Shown piece after piece: positions 36,733 to 47,860 of a stretch of DNA of 64,000 bases. Position 1 is the stretch's first letter. Each line of letters starts with the position of its first letter. The notes beneath the pieces are model-generated. The model was given only the letters and a program-made list of their open reading frames with translations. It had not been told where the DNA came from and ran no database searches. Both the position numbers and the translations under genes were made by a program. Source of the stretch: Zhengitettix transpicula (Eukaryota > Arthropoda > Insecta > Orthoptera > Tetrigidae); NCBI GenBank assembly GCA_037074705.1, contig CM073591.1, positions 182,677,432-182,741,431 of the forward strand, in the 5' to 3' direction.

Positions 36733-36735
<3 letters not shown>
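34166..36735. other. No recognised feature
   Basis: 34440-34700 and 35490-35950 are somewhat less AT-rich than the surroundings. I found neither a coding frame nor a known element in them. Confidence 0.4.

Positions 36736-36773
<38 letters not shown>
36736..36773. repeat. (AT)n microsatellite
   Basis: About 18 AT units. Confidence 0.98.
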
Positions 36774-36776
<3 letters not shown>

Positions 36777-37923
36777 GACACTGAGTAGCATATTGAAGGT
36801 TACAAATAGTTTCATATTTCTAAAATATAACTTAAAAATTTAAGATTTTGCGTTTATAAAGTATTTTGCCCCTTTTTTATTTGAGAAGATTTTTACTTTT
36901 ATAGAAATAAACGGAAATCACTAATTACTTATGGTTTCTGGGCTTTCATAGTTTCATTGGAACCCGTCTGAAAAGAACGAGAACGATGTTGCCCATATAT
37001 AGAATTTGTCCGTTGGTCCATTATGAATCATAAAAAGTTATGAGCACTCCGTTTGGAATTTCTTAGTTATTTCCATATCTCCATCAATTAGAATTCATTG
37101 TGATTACACACTGAGTATTAGAAGCATCCGACCAATATTTTTCACGGTGTCTGGCGGTATTAATAATTCATTATAGATGTTTAGTTGAAACCGCTTTGTC
37201 ATTCATTTGCAATAATATTCTTACGGTTTCCGGTCTTCACTTTTTATTGACGATGTCTCATGTATTTTCAAACTAAAATTTACTGACAGTAATTGGTCTG
37301 AAGCTCATTAATTTCCCGTTTAGTGTTTTCAAAGAATTATTAACTAATTTTACACAACTGTGAGTGTCAATTCACTCTTATAAATTAATTTCTTATATCA
37401 ACAATATCTTCCTTAATTATTTCGGGGATCTTGATTGTTAAATTCCCATATGGTACTTCTTCGGACTACATTCCATTCAGAAGTTTAAATTTTTAATGTA
37501 AATTTAACGTGTTCTGCCTAACTGTAAACTTGAGGCAGGCTTATGATCTTAATTATACTGCACACATTTGAACAGATCCATTTTTAGCTATAACAATCAA
37601 TTCATACACTAAATAACTAATTTGATCAAAAGTCTTTATCCTGAGTTTTTGTAAATATTTCCGATGATGTTGTAAATGTTTAAAATAAATAAAATTATTT
37701 GGATATTCGTCCTTCGAACACGATGATGCTTGGATCTATTTTTTAATACGTTACATAAGCAACTCATTGAAATGGAAGTATAATACGCCAGTTTTAAAAT
37801 ATAATAGTTAAATAAAGAAACCATAGATATAATATCCAATTATGACAAAAATTTAAGTATTAAAAGATAAAAATTTGATAGATTCCTACGAAAAAGTAGA
37901 AACTTTATTTCGGTTCTGGAAAA
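36774..37923. other. AT-rich, nothing recognised
   Basis: No supported feature. Confidence 0.5.
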
Positions 37924-38348
37924 TAGTATTGTAATTCGCGGTTTCTTTTTTTTTTTAGGGCAGCAGGCTACATGAGGGTGATATACATTGGGCAATTCCC
38001 CTTTAATAGCATAGGAAGGGATTAGAAAGGGGGGATGCGGAAGGGTAGAGAAAGGTAGCAAAGGGTTACTAGAGCCCCCGGGCTATGGTTTAAGGATCCT
38101 ACCCGGCATTCGCCTAAAGAAATGCAGGGAAAACCCTAGAAAAATCTGCATCGGGTAGGTCGGGCATTGGGTACTTGTCCCACGCCCTTCCGATAGCGGG
38201 AGAGGAGTTTGCTGTGGGGACGCAGCATTCTCTTCTCCGTGCCTCGACCAGTTTAGGAGGCAGCTGGCCCTCTATTCCAATGGGAATAGCGAACAACTCT
38301 TACCGTATGCCCAAGGTCTGCGACCCTAGTATTGTAATTCGCGGTTTC
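37924..38348 (-). mobile_element. Retroposon R, 5'-truncated, with 22-bp TSD
   Basis: The element is 37946-38326 with a poly-T tail on plus. The 22-bp sequence at 37924-37945 recurs exactly at 38327-38348 (it starts tagtattgtaattcgcgg). The 5' end falls in the cgcagaccttgggcat part, so about 30% is lost. A long exact duplication marks it as one of the youngest insertions here. Its hairpin CTATTCC..GGAATAG is at 38272-38289. Confidence 0.93.
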
Positions 38349-39239
38349 CGGTTGGAAAACCTTAAACATAAAAAACATTAAAAATTAACCGCAGGAAACA
38401 ATGTTGATCTATTTTTTTTATTCTAACAGATGTAACATGACAAATTCAGTCTCTTCTTCTTAGTACAGATAATTATATCAATTACACTATTCGCTATTAA
38501 TATTCTCTGCATCTATCGTTTTCGATTTTAAATACCTCTGAAGCGTTTATTTAAATCTTACCTAAAATTATAATGGACAACGTTTCATTCGTAATAAACA
38601 AACATTTACAAAAAAACAACAACAATAAACTTGATAACCCTGTTAACCGGAAACTAACAATAATTTAGTGACGAATGGTATTTCTAGGTGTAAATTGACG
38701 GTAGAAGATTTTGGAAATAATTTTACAAAAGTAAATTATAATTACTGCTACATTATTTTAATAATTATTTCATAGAATATTGTTATTTGTCCTCTTTCCA
38801 ATTTATTTCAATATATTTCATTCTCTATTACATCTTATGCTGTGGAATTATTTCTGTCGCTCCATTAAACGATACTACGGTGTTATATGGAATGTTTGCC
38901 AATACACTCAACTAACATCCGTCTCAGTTTTAAACAAATTCACGGGCTGAGTTCTGTATAGCGTTAATTTTATAATAGTACATCTTGAGTATTCTTAAAA
39001 ATGCAAAAAAAAACTCTTTAGAATCGCTAATAGTTTTATTCATAAGTGACCGTATCCTATTTGTTATAAGAATAGTCTAATTTTGGATTATTAAAGTGTA
39101 TTTGCAGTCGTTTATCAAATGTCTTCACCGTTTGATTCTGTTTTATATCCAACAGTTTTCAAGTCCATTCTATTTATTCATTTTACAATTTAGTTCCAAA
39201 CTGTCGTTGAAATGCGTCTTACTTGGCGTGTTCCGAAAT
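38349..39239. other. AT-rich, nothing recognised
   Basis: No supported feature. Confidence 0.5.
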
Positions 39240-39690
39240 TTCACGCCGAAACAGTTCCTGCTCCTGTTGTGAGTGGACAGTGTGTCTCCATTGCCGTTAT
39301 TAAATTCCTGCTGACCGCCGCACCAATTAGAATCTGTTCTCTCCATAGATTTGGCAAGTAGGTATCATCAGCAGAAGCGACTGTACCTTACGAGGAGGCG
39401 CCTGGCGCCTGGCGTAACCCACAGCGACTGTACGCGCTGCATGGGGTCGTGTATGATAAATCCACCGGGGCCTATTTTAAATGGTTAGTCACCCTTGAAA
39501 CAAAAGCGGATACCTGGGATGCCAGCGCGGGCGGGAAAGGGTGCCTAGCCACACACGAGCCAACTAGCTTCTCACAGCTGTCACATTGCTCCGACAGCTG
39601 TCCAGATGCGTCCCACCAGTATTCCCCACTTTCAAATAAATTGCCACACCGAGCACTTCCTTCTTATCAGACCTAAAAATCGGATTTGAA
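39240..39690. promoter_or_regulatory. GC-rich island 6 with E-box cluster
   Basis: Three bHLH E-boxes lie within 34 bp: CAGCTG at 39575-39580 and 39595-39600, CAGATG at 39603-39608. The first two share the flank acagctgtc. gcgactgtac occurs twice (39377, 39424), and ggcgcct is tandemly doubled at 39397-39414. A MEF2-like ctattttaaa lies at about 39471. A 75-codon plus frame from 39449 matches nothing. The cluster fits an enhancer, unproven. Confidence 0.35.
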
Positions 39691-40235
39691 GGCCTGAAAA
39701 AAAAATCTTCTATAGGCAGCAATGTTGGTTGAGACGTCGAGCGCCTGATATGTTCCCCAGAATTCTTTTTAGCTGTAACTATAGCTTCCTTCTCTTATAT
39801 TGTTAAACGCGTAAATTGTATAGTATTATTTATTTCGAACAATTGAAATAATTGCCCTTTCAATATGGACATTAAAGTCCATCGTCAAAGTGTGAGATTC
39901 AAAATAATTAAGTTAATAAGTCTTTTCATTTTATAAAGACAAAGAATACCACATATAATGTCGCTTTTAATTACTATAATAACCTGTATTTGTGCAAAAA
40001 CAAATAGAATAATATTGTCCTGTAGTGTTATAACACACTTACTTCATATGAAAAAAACGATTTAGTATATTTGATCGGAAAAAAATACTCTAAGAACAGA
40101 AAATGCAAGCAAGTCGGTTGGTTCAGACTTAACATATAAAGTCTCCCGTAAGTGACTAGAAGATTGTTGTTCAGTTATAAGCAGCAGTATTACATGAAAT
40201 ATAAGTGTCCAAAAATCACGAACAGTAAAAAATCC
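39691..40235. other. AT-rich, nothing recognised
   Basis: No supported feature. Confidence 0.5.
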
Positions 40236-40395
40236 TCGCTAATGTAATATAGTCTAATACTACTTCCGGTACCTTAAAGGAGTAAAGAAATACAACTTTC
40301 ACTAAATAGAGACCAAAATAGCTTGGGTACTTTATGAAAATTTATCCGGAAACTTAAAACGATCAAAACTACTTCGGGTAACTTTTTGTCCACGA
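40236..40395 (-). repeat. ~29-bp minisatellite, small array
   Basis: About five diverged units: tacttccggtaccttaaagg, aaatacaactttcac, agcttgggtacttta, ttatccggaaact, actacttcgggtaac. These correspond to the unit at 43500-44260. It abuts Helitron B sequence on the right. Confidence 0.6.
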
Positions 40396-41110
40396 AGGGG
40401 AACATAAAATTTCATTAACAGCCATGGTTAATTCGATAATTAAGCTCAGTGTGTCCTAAATCCCGGAACCGACACTAAACTCGGTCTTTTTTGCATTCAT
40501 TTTTATGTGAAGGTACGCTAAAGGTTGCATCCTTCCCTTGCCTTTTGGAGTTGAAAGTAAACACTTACATATTGTAGAATGATACTATCAAATTAAGCGG
40601 CCCCGAAAACGGTATTCGACGCTATTAATGGCCATTTGGGAATGCTTTTAAATTCCACCCCCTCCACCCCCACCCATAGAGTGTGTAGGTGTGTCTTACC
40701 CCCTCAGTGTTTGTTTCTGAATCATAAGCAACACGTGAATAAAGTTCGGTAGAAATTTCTCTACGCATTTAATATTGTGTACGGAAATTTGTTTGACCCC
40801 ACTCCTAGGGGCTAAACTACAGTATGGTAAATGTCAGAATTAAACTCAGAGACTTCCATAACCCCTGATTCAATACCAGTCTCCGTTGTTTACTCATTAC
40901 TGTTATGTAACGACCTTTCACCTACAGCTTCCCCCACTCCTAGCGGCTGAACTGCAATTTAACTGACATATTGAATATCAGAATTTAATTCATTGACGTC
41001 TATAACCCTGGATTTGACACCAATAACTGTCGTTTCGCATTATTTTTATGTAACGCCCCTCCACACCCTCCACACCCTCCCTTATTGGTGCTTTAAGGAG
41101 TTGAATTAAT
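40396..41110 (-). mobile_element. Helitron-like family B, several tandem partial copies
   Basis: The family B body start (attaactcagc..cttccataac..) recurs at about 40440, 40830 and 40985. Between the copies lie ccccctcagtgtttgtttct and cctccaccc-type blocks. The copies are diverged and partial; no TC end was located. Confidence 0.6.
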
Positions 41111-41340
41111 ACACTAAAAACATCTGTGAGGAACTATTAGTCACATCGACGCCGAAAAGTAGTTAATCTGCAGTTTTATCATGATTTTAAGTTTTGCCCC
41201 CCGTTTGCCTCTTGGGAGTTTCCTAACGCTTCGAAAGGCCGACAGAAACCTCCGTAGGCGTGCACACAACACAACGATATTTCATCGTAATTGGATGACT
41301 GATTTAGGAGGACATAAGGGACGCACAGACAGACATTGAT

Positions 41341-41353
41341 TTATATATATATT

Positions 41354-41413
<60 letters not shown>
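41341..41413. repeat. (TA)n(GA)n compound microsatellite
   Basis: AT units at 41341-41374 pass into GA units to 41413. Confidence 0.98.
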
Positions 41414-41790
41414 TTTAGTTTTCCTGGGTATTTCTGGTCTATGCCTTTAAAATTATAACAATTTAGATACTAAAAGTGCATTTTATCGTTAGGCCATATA
41501 ATTGCAAGAGTTTTCTTTCTTGTACAGCCAAAGGGAGTCGACGACTAATTCCGTCATCGTCTTCAGACTTCAGTGGAAAATCGAGAGAAATTCATTCCCG
41601 TAATTCACAGATAAAAATCATAGAACGTTAATATTCAGAATCAGGGTGTTTCGCTTGTTGCATTCAAGAAGTTTTCATTTTTTTTTCTCTTGAATGAAGA
41701 AGGAGCGATGCGCGCTCAAAAATTGCGAGACGGTTGTTCAGTTGGCTGGAAGGTTTGGTCAAGTACAGGTTGCATTAAAATATTGAGGAG
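41414..41790. other. Nothing recognised
   Basis: No supported feature. Confidence 0.45.
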
Positions 41791-41792
41791 AG

Positions 41793-41950
41793 AGTTCACG
41801 TTATGATATGGCAGAAGGCAGGTCGCATTAAGAGTTCACGTTATGTTATGGCAGAAGGCAGATCGCATTAACAGTTCACGTTAGGGTATGAGAGAGTGCA
41901 GATCACGTTACGGTAGAGTGGAGTTCACATTAAGATACGGTAGAGTTCAG
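41793..41950 (+). repeat. 40-bp minisatellite, four units
   Basis: Units beginning agttcacgtta start at 41793, 41833, 41873 and 41922. The first two are nearly identical (ggcagaaggcag, tcgcattaa). Later units drift. Confidence 0.85.
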
Positions 41951-42690
41951 TCCGTATTTCGAATCCTCAGCGATCGGGTGGTCGTGAAAGAACTTTTGGA
42001 ACTTGGAGATGGAAACACGTACCGAGAGACGGGGACGAAAGCGAAAGGCGAGAGCGAGAATCGAAACGAGCTTGCAGGAAAGCATAGATAAAACATTCAC
42101 ACACGCAGAACTATAAAACCTGCTAAGCACAGACAGTTTTGGTGAACATAGCCAGGCAGAGAAGTAGCAGGAGTCAACTGAGTGAGGAAGAGACGAAGAG
42201 GAGGTTCCTGGTTCCTGATTTTGATCTAAAAATATTAATTTTAGAATCAGTGAGTTTTAGTAGAAGCTGTGCAAAAACCCGTCATAGTGTTTCGTAAGTC
42301 AAAAGTATCCTGGAATGCTGCCGTGAGTACCAATAGAAAACAATTAATTATGTAAACCAGATTTCGTTCTCTTCCTTTGATAAAATTTGTTAAGTACAAT
42401 CCATCTTTTTAGTATAATTTCGTCGACAAGTAAATTTCGTCTTTGTTAATTGACGAGTAAATCTTTTTATTGAAATTTGTGTTGATAAGATTTCTAAATA
42501 AATGATTAGCCATTATCAAACCCAGTAATGACCCTGAGATAAATTCTATTTGTAATTATTTGTGTAATTGTTTCAAACATTGATAATAAATTTGTTTGTT
42601 TGTAAATTAAATTCTTTCATTTAAATAAAAAGCCACTCATTTTTGTATATTACAATATATTAGGTTATATTGTGACAACTGGCTTTGCAA
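41951..42690 (+). mobile_element. Possible LTR or TATA promoter region
   Basis: A TATA-like ctataaaacc at 42110-42119 is followed by GA-rich sequence. The stretch also has AATAAA at 42498 and 42587 and the sequence ttatattgtgacaac just before a TGG at about 42680. Promoter, polyadenylation signal and a border followed by TGG are the parts of a retroviral-type LTR. No second LTR, coding domains or convincing primer site were seen, so this stays weak. A host promoter is an alternative. Confidence 0.25.
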
Positions 42691-43499
42691 CTCAGTCTCC
42701 CAACAGCCATACGCATCAAAGAATCCAAATGTCTGTCAGGCTGGCTGAAAATTAGATAATTACACTGGAAACCCAATGACAGAAAACGTGTTTAAGTTCT
42801 CAACATGAGAATAAATATGGAGTCTCTAGCGAGTTGACAGTCAGGCAGTCTCACGGCCACGTTAAGATTACGTAAGGCAGGAATACTTATTTCTCTGTTA
42901 TACTATTCTGACGGAATTCCTGAGTGCGCCTGGTCTGTTGCAGACAAAAGCTTAAATATATTGCAAGTGTTCATGACCAGGCTAGGATTGCTTGCACGCA
43001 AGAAGCCACACACGTCCCTAGGGGTGTGGGCCCACATGCTCTCAGACTTATTACCCGCTGTGTTCCACGAAGAAACCTTGGCAAATTCAATTACTCCCTT
43101 CGCTACTAACAACTCTGCTCCTAAATTAAACTTCCGAATTCAATGCCACGTAATCTTCCGCAAACATCACATGAATTGCAGATCACACGTAAGTAAACAC
43201 ACTCTCGATAAATCTATCGTTAATTTCGTCGAAACAATTTCACATATTTATTGTTTACTAGGGCATTATGCAAGTAAAATACATTAGAATATATTCATCC
43301 TAATCATTCATTTGACAATAGTAGCGTCCATTAATACGGAATTATTATTAAAACACAAATTAATTTCACCAATTATTGGATTTGTTTTATTTTTATCTGG
43401 CGTTTTCGGAATTTTTTTTTTAATTCAACATTAATATTTTAGTGAATAACCAGTCTATGCAAAGGGCAGGATAATTTCGTCCCCACACCATGTCTTTAT
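42691..43499. other. No recognised feature
   Basis: 42840-43130 is less AT-rich and carries frames of 61-108 codons on both strands without any recognisable domain. Confidence 0.4.
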
Positions 43500-44262
43500 A
43501 GAAGCATAAAAACTTCAAATAACAAAGATATAAAATACTCTTACTACCCTCAGAGCGTCAAAAATACTCCCGGTACGTTGAGAGAGACAAAAATATTCTT
43601 GAAGCCGAAGAGACTTAAAAATATATTCGGTATTTTAAGACGGTCAAAAATACATGCAGTACCATCAGAGAGTTAATTATACTCTCGGTGCCCTGAACGA
43701 GTCAAAATTTCTCCGTGTACCTAGAGAGAATCAAAAATACTCCCGTTATCATAGAGAGAAAATAATACTTCCTGTACCGTAACACAAATAAAATTCTTTC
43801 TTGTACCTTAGGACAACCGAGTCAAACTTTCTTATGTATCCTGAGGGTGTAAAAAATATATCATTGAGAGTAAAAGTACTCCTGGTACCATAAAAGAATC
43901 TAAATTATTTGCCATACCTCAAGAGAGTTAAAAAATACTCATAATACCGGTAGCATAAGGGAATGAAAAATAGATTCGGTTTCTTTAAGAGAGGTAATAA
44001 AAACTCCCGGTAGATTAACAGAATCAAAAATACTCAGGGTAATTTAAGAAAAAATATTTTCATTAGTTCTATGAAAATAAAAAATATTCCCTTTAACGTA
44101 AGAAGGACAAAATTACTTCTGCCACCTACAGCGTGTACTCTCGGAACCGTAAGAACTCGATAAATATACTCGAGACTTATAAGAGTCTAAAACACTCCTT
44201 TTACCTTTAGAGATTCCCAAAAATCCCGGTACTTGAAGAGTCAGAAATACTCCTTGTGATTA
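43500..44262 (-). repeat. ~29-bp minisatellite, large array (about 26 units)
   Basis: The unit is close to AAAAATACTCCCGGTACC followed by a short aagagagtc part. Units are diverged from each other, typically by several bases, so the array is old. It joins the Helitron B segment at about 44265, and the same junction order is seen at 3960-4000. Confidence 0.85.
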
Positions 44263-44264
44263 CA

Positions 44265-44998
44265 ATGACTTTAAATTGCCACCCGCATCTGTTAAGGGGT
44301 GTTTTACCGACCAAGTGTTTGTTTCTTTTATCTGCATAAAATTTGGTAGAATTCGCTGCACGTGCTTGTATGCAGAACATTGTTTTCTACTTTCCCACCC
44401 CTAAATTTAAAGTATAACATAATTTTCTAGTTGAATATCATAATTAAACTCAGCGACGTCCATAACCGCGGATTCGTCTCCAAGCTCAGTTTTTTTTCGC
44501 GTTATTTATATGTACCTCTCTTCCATCCCCACACCTAACGGTGCTCCACTCCCTTGCCGAAATAGATAAAAATTTTAACAGCATCGGTGCAACACTGTGT
44601 GTCTCATTGACCCCGAAAAGATAATTTTTATTGCCGTCCTCATAATCAAAGCGTACTATAGGCAACGCACCTTGTTAACCATCTCGACCTTAAAAAATTC
44701 AATTAATCACAGAATTCATTAACACTTATGCTATTAAACACAAAAAACGCAAGTTAAATAACGTCATGTATTATCATGTAAATATCAGCCGTTTTAACAT
44801 GATTCAAAATTTCCAACTCTCTCTCTCCCCCACTCCCTCTAGTCGTCTTATTCGTACGGTGTTTGTTTCCGGTTTGAAAGGAACACGAGTAGAAAATTTT
44901 CTCCACGCGTGTAGTTTTGTATGCGGAATATACACACATACATACACAGAAACAAAGATACATGCACACAGTGACAAACAGTCGATTTTATTTATTAG
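44265..44998 (-). mobile_element. Helitron-like family B copy
   Basis: A partial first unit (44270-44400) is followed by the body from cataattaaactcagcgacg. The putative 5' end lies at the right, where the minus strand reads TCTAATAAATAAAATCGAC after an A. An unrelated ~120-bp piece is inserted near 44636-44755. Frames of 71-112 codons here have no support. Confidence 0.7.
44637..44752. repeat. Inverted repeat, left arm
   Basis: tcaaagcgtactataggcaa through to aaacacaaaaaac matches the reverse complement of 45688-45799 with a short indel. It interrupts the Helitron B body, so it was inserted later. Confidence 0.75.
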
Positions 44999-45409
44999 AT
45001 TTATTTTTCTATATTTTGCAACATCAAATGAGTTATCAATAAATGGACAAAAAGGGATTTTATTATGTAAAATTTCAAACGTTAAATATTATTTGATACT
45101 GTAAAAAACCTAGAATTTAAGCAAATTACAACGCCGTAAATAACATCAATCCATGGTACGACGTCGTTAGAGAATATAGATGGTCGTCATCAGTAGGTCT
45201 GCCGCATCTCAGAAGAAGTGTTAATTTCAATTCCGATAACTAGTGAATTGTCGGAGACCATCACTTTGGTATTTTCAAGTACTTAAAACATTCTCTAGCT
45301 CCTTCAATGATTGAGTTAGTACGAGTACACTTTTTATTCTGTAGCCCTAGTCTTCCTGACTATCTTTATTTTTTTCTGCGTGAGTCCGTCAACAGAGAAA
45401 CGTATTGTT

Positions 45410-45766
45410 TTACGCAACGAATAAGTTACGGTTCATAATTGGTTTATAATGCACGGATAAAAGAATGAAACCGTTTAATATTTTTATTAACTCATTTGCC
45501 AATCTACAATCTACTCTTAATAAATATAGAGTAATAAGTAATTGTTTTGACATAATTGCTGCATGACACGAGTAGGGCACCGTCCATTGGCGGGTCTCCA
45601 GGTCAATGGGATATCCCGTCCATAGTCTATTAAGTCTTGTGACTATAGGCTGTTTAAATAAGAAGTCTATGACGTGATTTAATCTGGTTTTTTTTGTGTT
45701 TAATAAGTGATGACTTCTGTGATTAATTAAATTATTTAAGGTCGAGATGAAGGGTTTGGTTACCAA
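45410..45766 (-). CDS. 118-codon frame, function unknown
   Basis: The longest uninterrupted minus-strand frame in this part. It has no hydrophobic start, no repeats and no motif I recognise; WTGYPIDLETRQWTVPYS is its most gene-like stretch. Its first ~25 codons lie in the inverted-repeat arm at 45688-45799. It is probably a remnant of the element that owns that arm, or chance. Confidence 0.2.
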   Translation of the reverse strand: MVTKPFISTLNNLINHRSHHLLNTKKTRLNHVIDFLFKQPIVTRLNRLWTGYPIDLETRQWTVPYSCHAAIMSKQLLITLYLLRVDCRLANELIKILNGFILLSVHYKPIMNRNLFVA

Positions 45767-45799
45767 GGTGCGTTGCCTATACTACGCTTTGATTGTGAT
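45688..45799. repeat. Inverted repeat, right arm
   Basis: Reverse-complement partner of 44637-44752. Likely two copies of one element in opposite orientation, about 940 bp apart, rather than true terminal repeats, because Helitron B sequence fills part of the interval. Confidence 0.75.
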
Positions 45800-46588
45800 G
45801 ACTTCAATAATAATTATATTTATCAGAATGTAATATCTGTTACTAATCAGATATTCAGAACATGCAACCGTCATTATAAAGAGGAGAATTCGAAATCTAG
45901 AGATAATAATCGCCACGGTTTTATTTTGTAAATAAGTACGTGATAGCAAGCGAGGGTAATTTAAATGTGAATATAAACTAAGAGTTAAAGTGAGAGAAAA
46001 ATATAATGACGCAACTGTAAAAAAAATTCCCGAAGAGAATACGAAAAAGTGTGCGAAACGAACAGGGTAAAAACTATTTCTCCGCTAACTGCATTAATTA
46101 ATTGTTGATAGATATCAATGTATCCTATTTATAAAGAGAAAAGATTACAGTATAATAATACATAGATTATTGTTGTTGAACTCATCACAATTGTTATTTT
46201 AATTAAAAATCAGTATTTAACATTACATTCCTCTGATTGACTTATTTTCAATAATACAGGAAATAAAATACGTCAAATTACCAATAGCAAACGTAGGAGT
46301 AAAATAACAACTAGACAGACGTAATAACTTTTTCAAGATCAGAAACTCGTTTCCAATTTTAATTAATTGTAAGTATGAAATGCATTTAGTCGTAAATACG
46401 AGGGTCAATGAAAATATTGGATATCAAGAAAATAAGTTTTGTTTAATGCCGATAAATTAGTAAAAGAAAAGGCGACTTCCTTTTAGATATAATAAAGACG
46501 ATAAACAGACGAATAGAAATGACAAACGCATTATTAACATGCAAACGTCTGGACACCAGAAATATAACGGAGGAGCGTACAAACTGAA
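45800..46588. other. AT-rich, nothing recognised
   Basis: tacgagggtcaatg at 46397 resembles a mariner end but no transposase lies next to it. Confidence 0.45.
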
Positions 46589-46700
46589 AAGTAGGATCCT
46601 TCAAATTACAGGCCGGGAGCTCTAGTTAACCCTTGGCTACCTTGCTCTTTTCAATTCCCTTCTTGTTCTATTAAAGATGAGTTGCCACAACGTGGATTAC
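46589..46700 (+). mobile_element. Retroposon R, 3' fragment
   Basis: Runs from gtaggatccttcaaatta to cacaacgtggattac, the final fifth of R. It passes without a tail into the next fragment. Confidence 0.75.
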
Positions 46701-46704
46701 TAAA

Positions 46705-46888
46705 AAAGCGCTATTCCTATTGGAATAGTAGGCCAGCTGCCTCCTATGGCATGGAGAAGGGAATGCTGCATCCCCACAGAAAACACCCACTCCCTTCATC
46801 ATGGAACACGCATCAAATACCCGACATAGCGGATTCAGGTTTTCTAGGGATTTTGTTGTCTCACTTTTAGGTGAATTGCCGGGTAGGA
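46705..46888 (+). mobile_element. Retroposon R, middle fragment
   Basis: Starts at the hairpin CTATTCC..GGAATAG (46711-46728) and stops at ttgccgggtaggat, before the 3' end of the element. Confidence 0.75.
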
Positions 46889-46983
46889 TTTTTTTTAGGG
46901 CAACAGGCTACATGAGGGTGATCCACTTTGGGCAACTCCCCTTTAATAGCATAGGAAGGGATTTGAAAGGGGGGATGCGGAAG
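46889..46983 (-). mobile_element. Retroposon R, inverted 3' end
   Basis: Begins with T8 and agggcaacaggctacatgag, the reverse complement of the R tail. It breaks off at gggatgcggaag where plus-strand R begins. Confidence 0.8.
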
Positions 46984-47527
46984 ACGAGAGGATTCTCTCG
47001 CAGGTAACCTGCGAGGGGTGTTCTCTCGCAGGCAGAACCTTTTAGGATGGTTACGATGGGACTACCTTTGGGTATGCCTTTTCCTCTCCGTTTTTGAACT
47101 AAGGTTCCCACAAGCCGAGGCACCTCGGCCTGTTTTGAGAGGTGTATGTTCCGGGGTCACAGACCTTGGGCATACGGTAAGAGTTGTTCGCTATTCCCAT
47201 TGGAATAGTCGGCGAGCTGCCTCCTAAACTGGTCGAGGCACGGAGAAGGGAATGCTGCGTCCCCACAGCAAACTCCTCTCCCGCTATCGGAAGGGCGTGG
47301 GACAAGTACCCAATGCCCGACCTACCTGATGCAGGTCTTTATAGGGTTTTCCCTGCATTTCTTTAGGCGAATGCCAGGTAGGATTCTTAAAATATAGCCC
47401 GGTGGCACTAGTTAACCCTTGGCTACCTTCCTCTACCCTTCCGCATCCCCCCTTTCAAATCCCTTCCTATTCTATTAAAGGGGAGTTGCCCAACGTGGAT
47501 TACCCTCATGTAGCCTGTTGCCTTTAA
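46984..47527 (+). mobile_element. Retroposon R, near full-length
   Basis: Starts at the 5' hairpin region, with ctctcgcagg present twice and the intervening aacctgcgagg. It carries CTATTCC..GGAATAG at 47191-47208 and ends tagcctgttgcctttaaaa. Best example of the 5' end in this window. Confidence 0.85.
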
Positions 47528-47539
47528 AATAAAAAAAAC

Positions 47540-47745
47540 ATAGTTAACCCTTAAATACTTTGTTATAACTTTCCCCATCCCCCCTCCCTTTCTGTACCTT
47601 TGCCATGTGCAGCCAGATCATTGATTACCCTATACATAGCCTAACTAGAAACACACACATCACACATTTCGAAGGCCATCCTATGCTATTAAAGGGGAGT
47701 TGCCACCTCGTATATTACCTTCAAGTAGCTTGTTACTCAAAAAAC
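47540..47745 (+). mobile_element. Two further retroposon R 3' scraps
   Basis: 47540-47645 keeps tagttaaccctt, ccccatcccccctccc and gattaccctatacatagcct. 47672-47742 keeps cctatgctattaaagggg and gtagcttgttactcaaaaaa. Confidence 0.7.
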
Positions 47746-47774
47746 CCTACTGCTAAATGTGTTGGATTAACTTA

Positions 47775-47777
<3 letters not shown>

Positions 47778-47859
<82 letters not shown>
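47778..47859. repeat. (CA)n(TA)n compound microsatellite
   Basis: About 17 CA units pass into about 23 TA units. Confidence 0.98.

Positions 47860-47860
<1 letters not shown>

Noticed and set aside
43557..44250. CRISPR-like array of regularly spaced repeats
   Set aside because: Units are contiguous, ~29 bp, with no unique spacers; it is a eukaryotic minisatellite.
46397..46425. tacgagggtcaatg resembling a mariner terminal repeat
   Set aside because: No partner repeat and no transposase near it.
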